From positions 1 through 64,000 of the forward strand of contig BGZK01001478.1 of assembly GCA_005406025.1 (NCBI GenBank): a DNA stretch of 64,000 nucleotides, given 5' to 3'. The notes beneath the pieces were generated by a model. That model was not told the origin of the DNA, searched no databases, and saw nothing but the letters and a program-made list of their open reading frames with translations. A program made the translations under genes and the position numbers. Below are positions 59,400 through 64,000 of this stretch, one piece after another; the first letter of the stretch is position 1; every line of letters starts with the position of its first letter. The DNA is from Eumeta japonica (taxonomy: Eukaryota > Arthropoda > Insecta > Lepidoptera > Psychidae).

Positions 59400-62300
59400 C
59401 TCAAAGTCGTTGTCACGTAAAACTTTCGCCCGTATACCGACTACAGGCAACCAATTATTTCTTTTAAGTGTACAAAATGGTGTATTACATGTATAGTGCA
59501 CTATTGGAATTTGATGTTAGTATTTTAAAGTAACCTCTCTGTCCATCGGTCATTGGAAATATTGATGTGTTGTGTGTTCTATAGGTCATTCAGAAGATAA
59601 TTCTATATACTTCATCCTTTCTTGATTGAAAAAAAAGGTATGATGAAATAGAAAAAAAAAACATGATAACCCTGTAACTTATCGGAAAACAAATTAAGAA
59701 CCTTTAAGTTTTAAAGTTTAATTATAATCGTTAACGAAAAAAAAAAAGCATTTTTTCAGCGTGTGCAACGCTACATGACTATTAAATATTTGGCAAATGG
59801 CAATATATAATTTGAAGCCTTGCAATTTTTATACCGGAATTAAATCGACATCCGGCATAGCGGCCTTCGTTTTATATTTATGCTCCCCAGAGTTACAAAA
59901 TTGTAGACCTGTCTATTTCAATGTGATTGATACGCTCTGAAAAATCTCTTTTTGCATTTCGTACGTGTCAACTCGTAATCAAATCTTTTTGGTTAGGTTG
60001 TACCGATTGCAAATGGTTGGTTATGATATCGTAAAGAATCGATAATGCGAATGAATTTTGACAAAAAAAAAAAAAAATGTTACCATCAAAGAGATCAAAT
60101 ATGTTTTGACGCGTATATTATTAAGGTGGAATGAAATACACTTATGACTTGCAGACAAATTTAGTGCTAGGTATATTGACAAGCAAAATTTGAAAGAGAA
60201 TCATTATCGATATAACGAACGCGAATGAGCTGTCCAGTTCATCTCGCGCAATTCTGTACCTGTGGTTCCTGCATGAAGCTCTAGACAAGAGTTCTTCTAT
60301 ATAGGACTGTCTCTTTCACCCATTAGGCTGCGTGAGAAGGATGGCCCTATAGGGAAATTCTTCCCTAGGGCGTCATACCAGGCCCTTTAGTCGCTAGTGT
60401 TTTTTTTTTTTGTCAATTGGCATAAAATTTCGTTGAATCTAACTGTACTAATTACCTGTCCCCTCTACCAGAAGTATAAATCCGTTTGGTTAAGACACTT
60501 TTCGAATATATAAGAATAAATGTGCGTCATGAACATATAAAACATATTTTAAGGTTGTACATCACAAAAAAAGCCGAAAACAGCACGCAAGCCGCAAATG
60601 AAAATTGTGCGGTAGATGGATCTGAAAAATTATTAGTAAGGGTAAAAGTGTAAAAGTGAATGAGTTGCAAGCGTTTTAAATAATTTTAGTGCTAAAATTA
60701 ATTAATGAACGTAAAATATTATTGTGTCGCATTCGTTAATGCATTAACGCACTTCATGGACTTTAATTTCAATAATAATTGCAGTATTCCATTAATGCGA
60801 GAGATAGCATGAGAAATTCTTAAATGATACGATCAATGTAAATGTTTAATGTGATCGTGGTATGGTCAATCATCATAAATTTAACTCTGTATTGATATCA
60901 ATAAGTACGCGGATGTTTGAGCAATGAAGTTGATGAATAATTAAATTTGTGAATGTTTGATTGCCCGTCGAACAGTATTTTGTGTTGGTTGAGATAAAAT
61001 ATGCGAAGTAAAAAACGGATTAGGTAGGAAATTAGAAAAAAAAATGTATGATGTGAACAAATGCCATTAATAAAATGTAGATTATGACACGTTTGCTTTA
61101 AATAGTTTTATAATAATTAATATGAATGAGCTTTTAATCCACAAGAAAGCATTTTTGTATAACAAATAAATATTAAGGTAGCATCTATAATTTAATTTAT
61201 TTCTAATGATAATTCAATTATTTAAAAATTGTTTACATAGGCCAAAAGAATCGTTTTTTATTAATTTCGTACCTTAGTTAGAATACTTTCCACATTACAT
61301 ATTTTTGAAAATATCTATCAGATGGGAGTGGGGACCTTACTTTATATCTTCGTGTTCTTTTTTTTTCATTAAAATCTAAAGCAAAAGCATTCCATATGTC
61401 ATTACATCCATTTCTTCTACGCATTGATTTTAATATAATTTACTTATTAAAACTAATGAAAAAAATTTAGGCCACGTAGATTTTGCATGCCATTGAGCAA
61501 TAGTGTTTACGAAAAATATTAAAAATACAAAATCCTTGAATTCAGTTACAATTATTAAGTAGGTATCCATCGCTGGTTTTTCATTGTCCAATTCTAGTTC
61601 AGAAAAAAATTTACCCCAAAAACTTTTTATACGGCATTTAGTAATGAAGTTTTTGAATTCTAACCTACTCTATGGACTGAATCTTAAAGCAGTAGTTCCA
61701 CCAAATAATTGTAAATAACCAGGAAGCAAATTCTATATACTAAACGAAACGCGACGTGTTGTTTGACCTTCAGTGCTTCGAGAACTTGTCGCTTATCATT
61801 TTACCATTATCGTTCGTGAATTGTAACCCTGATGCATATAGAATGCCTGCTGATAGAGCATTCACGAGGGCTGTAGACGTGAAAATGTAGCGCCACCTGG
61901 TGTCTGTATGTCAAGGAACAGGCAAACAGGTGTAGGAGTGCCGTGGATTTATCCGCGTAGCCACGTTTTGCCACTAAAAACATATGAGTTTCAAGAATAA
62001 TTAATGAAATAAAATAAATAATAAACGACAGTAACAAAAATAGTCCAATTAATGCAATAATTATTGAAATCAAAATTTTCACACATGAATTAAGAAAATA
62101 AAATAATATATTTGTATCGGCTAAAGACTCTTCGGAAATAAGTGAAATGTTCTTAAGTCTACTGGACAACGAAACAGGCTAGCGTAGTTACACGCATACC
62201 TTACGGATGTTCCCTATAGATCAACACTGAGGCTGCTATGCCAATTTTTGGGAGTATTCGCCCAGCGGTACGTTTTTGTACTAAGAGGAAGCCTTTAATG

Positions 62301-64000
62301 GTATGAATGTCACCCATTTATATATGACTTTTAAACTGGAATAATTGTTAATTGTATTTCGATCGATATTACCACGAAATCGATACAAAGATCGACACTC
62401 GTCAAACTGACCCCTCAAATTCATATCTGGTTAATATGTCACAATAGGAGTTTTTTTTTTTTGTATATTTTAGGCGTCACTAATTATCATAGTGTAAAAT
62501 TCATGAATACATATTTTTTCGGCAACGCCTCTGTCATCTTTAACATAAATTAATGTTAGCCAAAGCTGTCAGATGTATATTTCAAATTTATAATCCAGAA
62601 ATAATTAAATATTTCTTAAATATATGCCTTACAAAAGTGATTTCGGGTCTTTTCCAGCTCACAAAATTGTGATCTCAATCCAAGCAGCAAAAAGTTCTGT
62701 ATGTAAACAAGGGCATAGCATGCGTTCATATAATTGGCAGACTAATCTGCCATTTTGATGTAGTCGAATATTCCATTAAAAATAAATTATTTACACAGAT
62801 GCATGTTTTTGCTGAATAACAAATTCGAAATTAATGGATCTGACTTTCATGAGAGAATGGGAAGTCAATGATAATAATTATGTAAATTTATAAGTTTGAT
62901 TTTTAAAATCATATAACGAATCAAATTGCAAAAGTTGATAAAACACAACGAATTCTAAAGTTTGTATGTTCGGGCTATGAAACGTCAGGGAATAAGCATA
63001 TTATATTCTGCATATTTAGAAATGGATCTTGCAAGGCGTGCGAAAAAGTAAATTTGTAGGGATTTAGTATCGATTTCACAATATACCACTGGTTCTCGGT
63101 TTCGTTTTTGGTTCTGGTTTCGTTTTTAAACACGGTCTTAAATCTTAAGCGGAGTGGAAAGGAGAACCGATATCTAAGTCGCAACCAGGATAGAAACCGG
63201 GGTGGTGTCAGGAGCGGATATAGAGCGGGGGCGAAATAGAATCGATACTAATTATAAAAAAAGATTCTTCCACGTCCGTACGAAGAAAAGCGTAGATAAA
63301 AGTTATTATTTTATATTAACTATTAATTTGACGTGAATCGTATCGCCCCGCAAACCGCGCACACGGTTGTATTGATTATACGAGCGCGTTTGCTTATTGT
63401 TAAAGGTTGTATGCGACAAAACAGTTTTTTTTTTCATTTAAAAGAACACCTAGGATTAACTTCAAAAAATCCAATTGAAATTTTGTAGTGTTCGCGTGTG
63501 TATTAATCTGCGTAGAAAGATTGGAGACTTAAATTCGTGCCATTTGCGTGTCAAATGTAAATGTCTGTTGTAAAAAAGGTTATTTTTTCCCCTACAATAA
63601 AAGTTAACTGACAACAGTCAATAACATGAAGAATCGGGTCACCAAACATCACTTCCACATGTCTTGTGTTTTCTGGAAAAAAAATTGAGCTCCTTATTGG
63701 CAAAATTTCTAATTCTTAATTGTAAAATGTCATTATACTCGCCTCGATAGGATTTCATATCAACATTTTATTGAGATAATTCCACATAGATACAAGCGAA
63801 GTGTTTCCAGTGGATAACGATTGGTCAAGTGCGAGCTGGACTCAAAAACCGTCAATTTTTATTTATTTATTCATAAATAGTGTAAAAAAATGTTCATATA
63901 TGTATCAATGAACATATTACATTTATGTTCATATCGATAAGGGATAGGTGGGTCAGTATTTCTTATATTTTCCAAAATTAATAAAACATTAAAAGAAATA
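59400..64000. other. No gene recognised
   Basis: Both strands were read. The longest open frame is a minus-strand ORF at 61807-62169 with one hydrophobic segment, which I do not support as a gene. A GGTTCTCGGTTTCGTTTTTGG-type degenerate repeat lies at 63060-63260, related to the 52880 stretch. The rest is AT-rich. Confidence 0.4.

Noticed and set aside
60290..60400. Short inverted phrase CCCTATAGGGAA / TTCCCTAGGG
   Set aside because: The arms are short and gapped; too weak to separate from chance.
61807..62169. Minus-strand ORF of 120 residues with one hydrophobic segment
   Set aside because: No recognisable family, no splice context, and the GC-richer half around GTGGATTTATCCGCGTAGCC resembles dispersed repeat sequence. 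The hydrophobic run comes from AT-rich composition.
1..64000. CRISPR arrays, tRNA or rRNA genes, intact autonomous transposons
   Set aside because: No regularly spaced direct repeats, no complete cloverleaf and no long conserved rRNA block was seen. All mobile-element proteins found are broken or truncated.

Overview
This window looks like nuclear DNA of a moth or butterfly (Lepidoptera). It is AT-rich, has short exons with GT-AG introns, and carries remnants of retroelement and transposon families that I recognise from lepidopteran genomes (RTE-, Jockey- and Penelope-type retroelements, mariner, Helitron- and hAT-like elements). There is no sign of bacterial gene organisation: no operons, no ribosome binding sites, and no long ORFs.

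One host gene can be read with confidence. It lies on the minus strand across roughly 1-18.7 kb and encodes a calcineurin-like metallophosphatase of the 5'-nucleotidase family, probably the orthologue of Drosophila CG11883. Eight consecutive coding exons (E2-E9, 12289 down to 1092) join in frame with consensus splice sites to give 357 residues: the whole metallophosphatase core and the start of the C-terminal nucleotidase domain. The rest of the C-terminal domain lies beyond the left edge. A likely first coding exon is at 17603-17773, and a likely non-coding first exon with a strong splice donor is near 18.5 kb, followed upstream by a TGACAG-rich promoter-like stretch.

The introns of this gene hold a tRNA-derived SINE, a decayed RTE-type LINE end (9.6-10.3 kb), a mariner transposase relic on the gene's own strand (13.6-14.6 kb) and several dispersed repeats.

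From about 19 kb to 64 kb no further host gene can be read with confidence. This part is a graveyard of mobile elements. It holds a Jockey-like reverse transcriptase relic (23.4-23.9 kb), two small hAT-like elements with recognisable 8-bp target duplications (24.76-24.91 and 25.39-25.72 kb), and tandem blocks of an unclassified repeat with embedded GT-rich microsatellites (29.7-30.8 and 41.5-42.4 kb). It also holds a Penelope-like element split by later insertions (38.4-40.3 kb) and a Jockey-type LINE tail split by a Helitron (49.26-50.19 kb), with a second copy of that LINE at 53.95-54.79 kb. Five copies of a GC-rich repeat (family B) lie between 4.8 and 57.1 kb. A CpG-rich patch at 42.8-43.07 kb carries splice-like signals on the plus strand and may be the 5' end of another gene running off to the right.

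The most striking unexplained structures are a near-perfect 64-bp palindrome at 41021-41084, a perfect 19-bp inverted repeat at 32006-32046, a hairpin nested inside a larger inverted repeat at 57422-57555, and a compound inverted repeat at 34927-35030. All calls come from reading the sequence by eye. Family assignments rest on remembered motifs and were not checked by database search.
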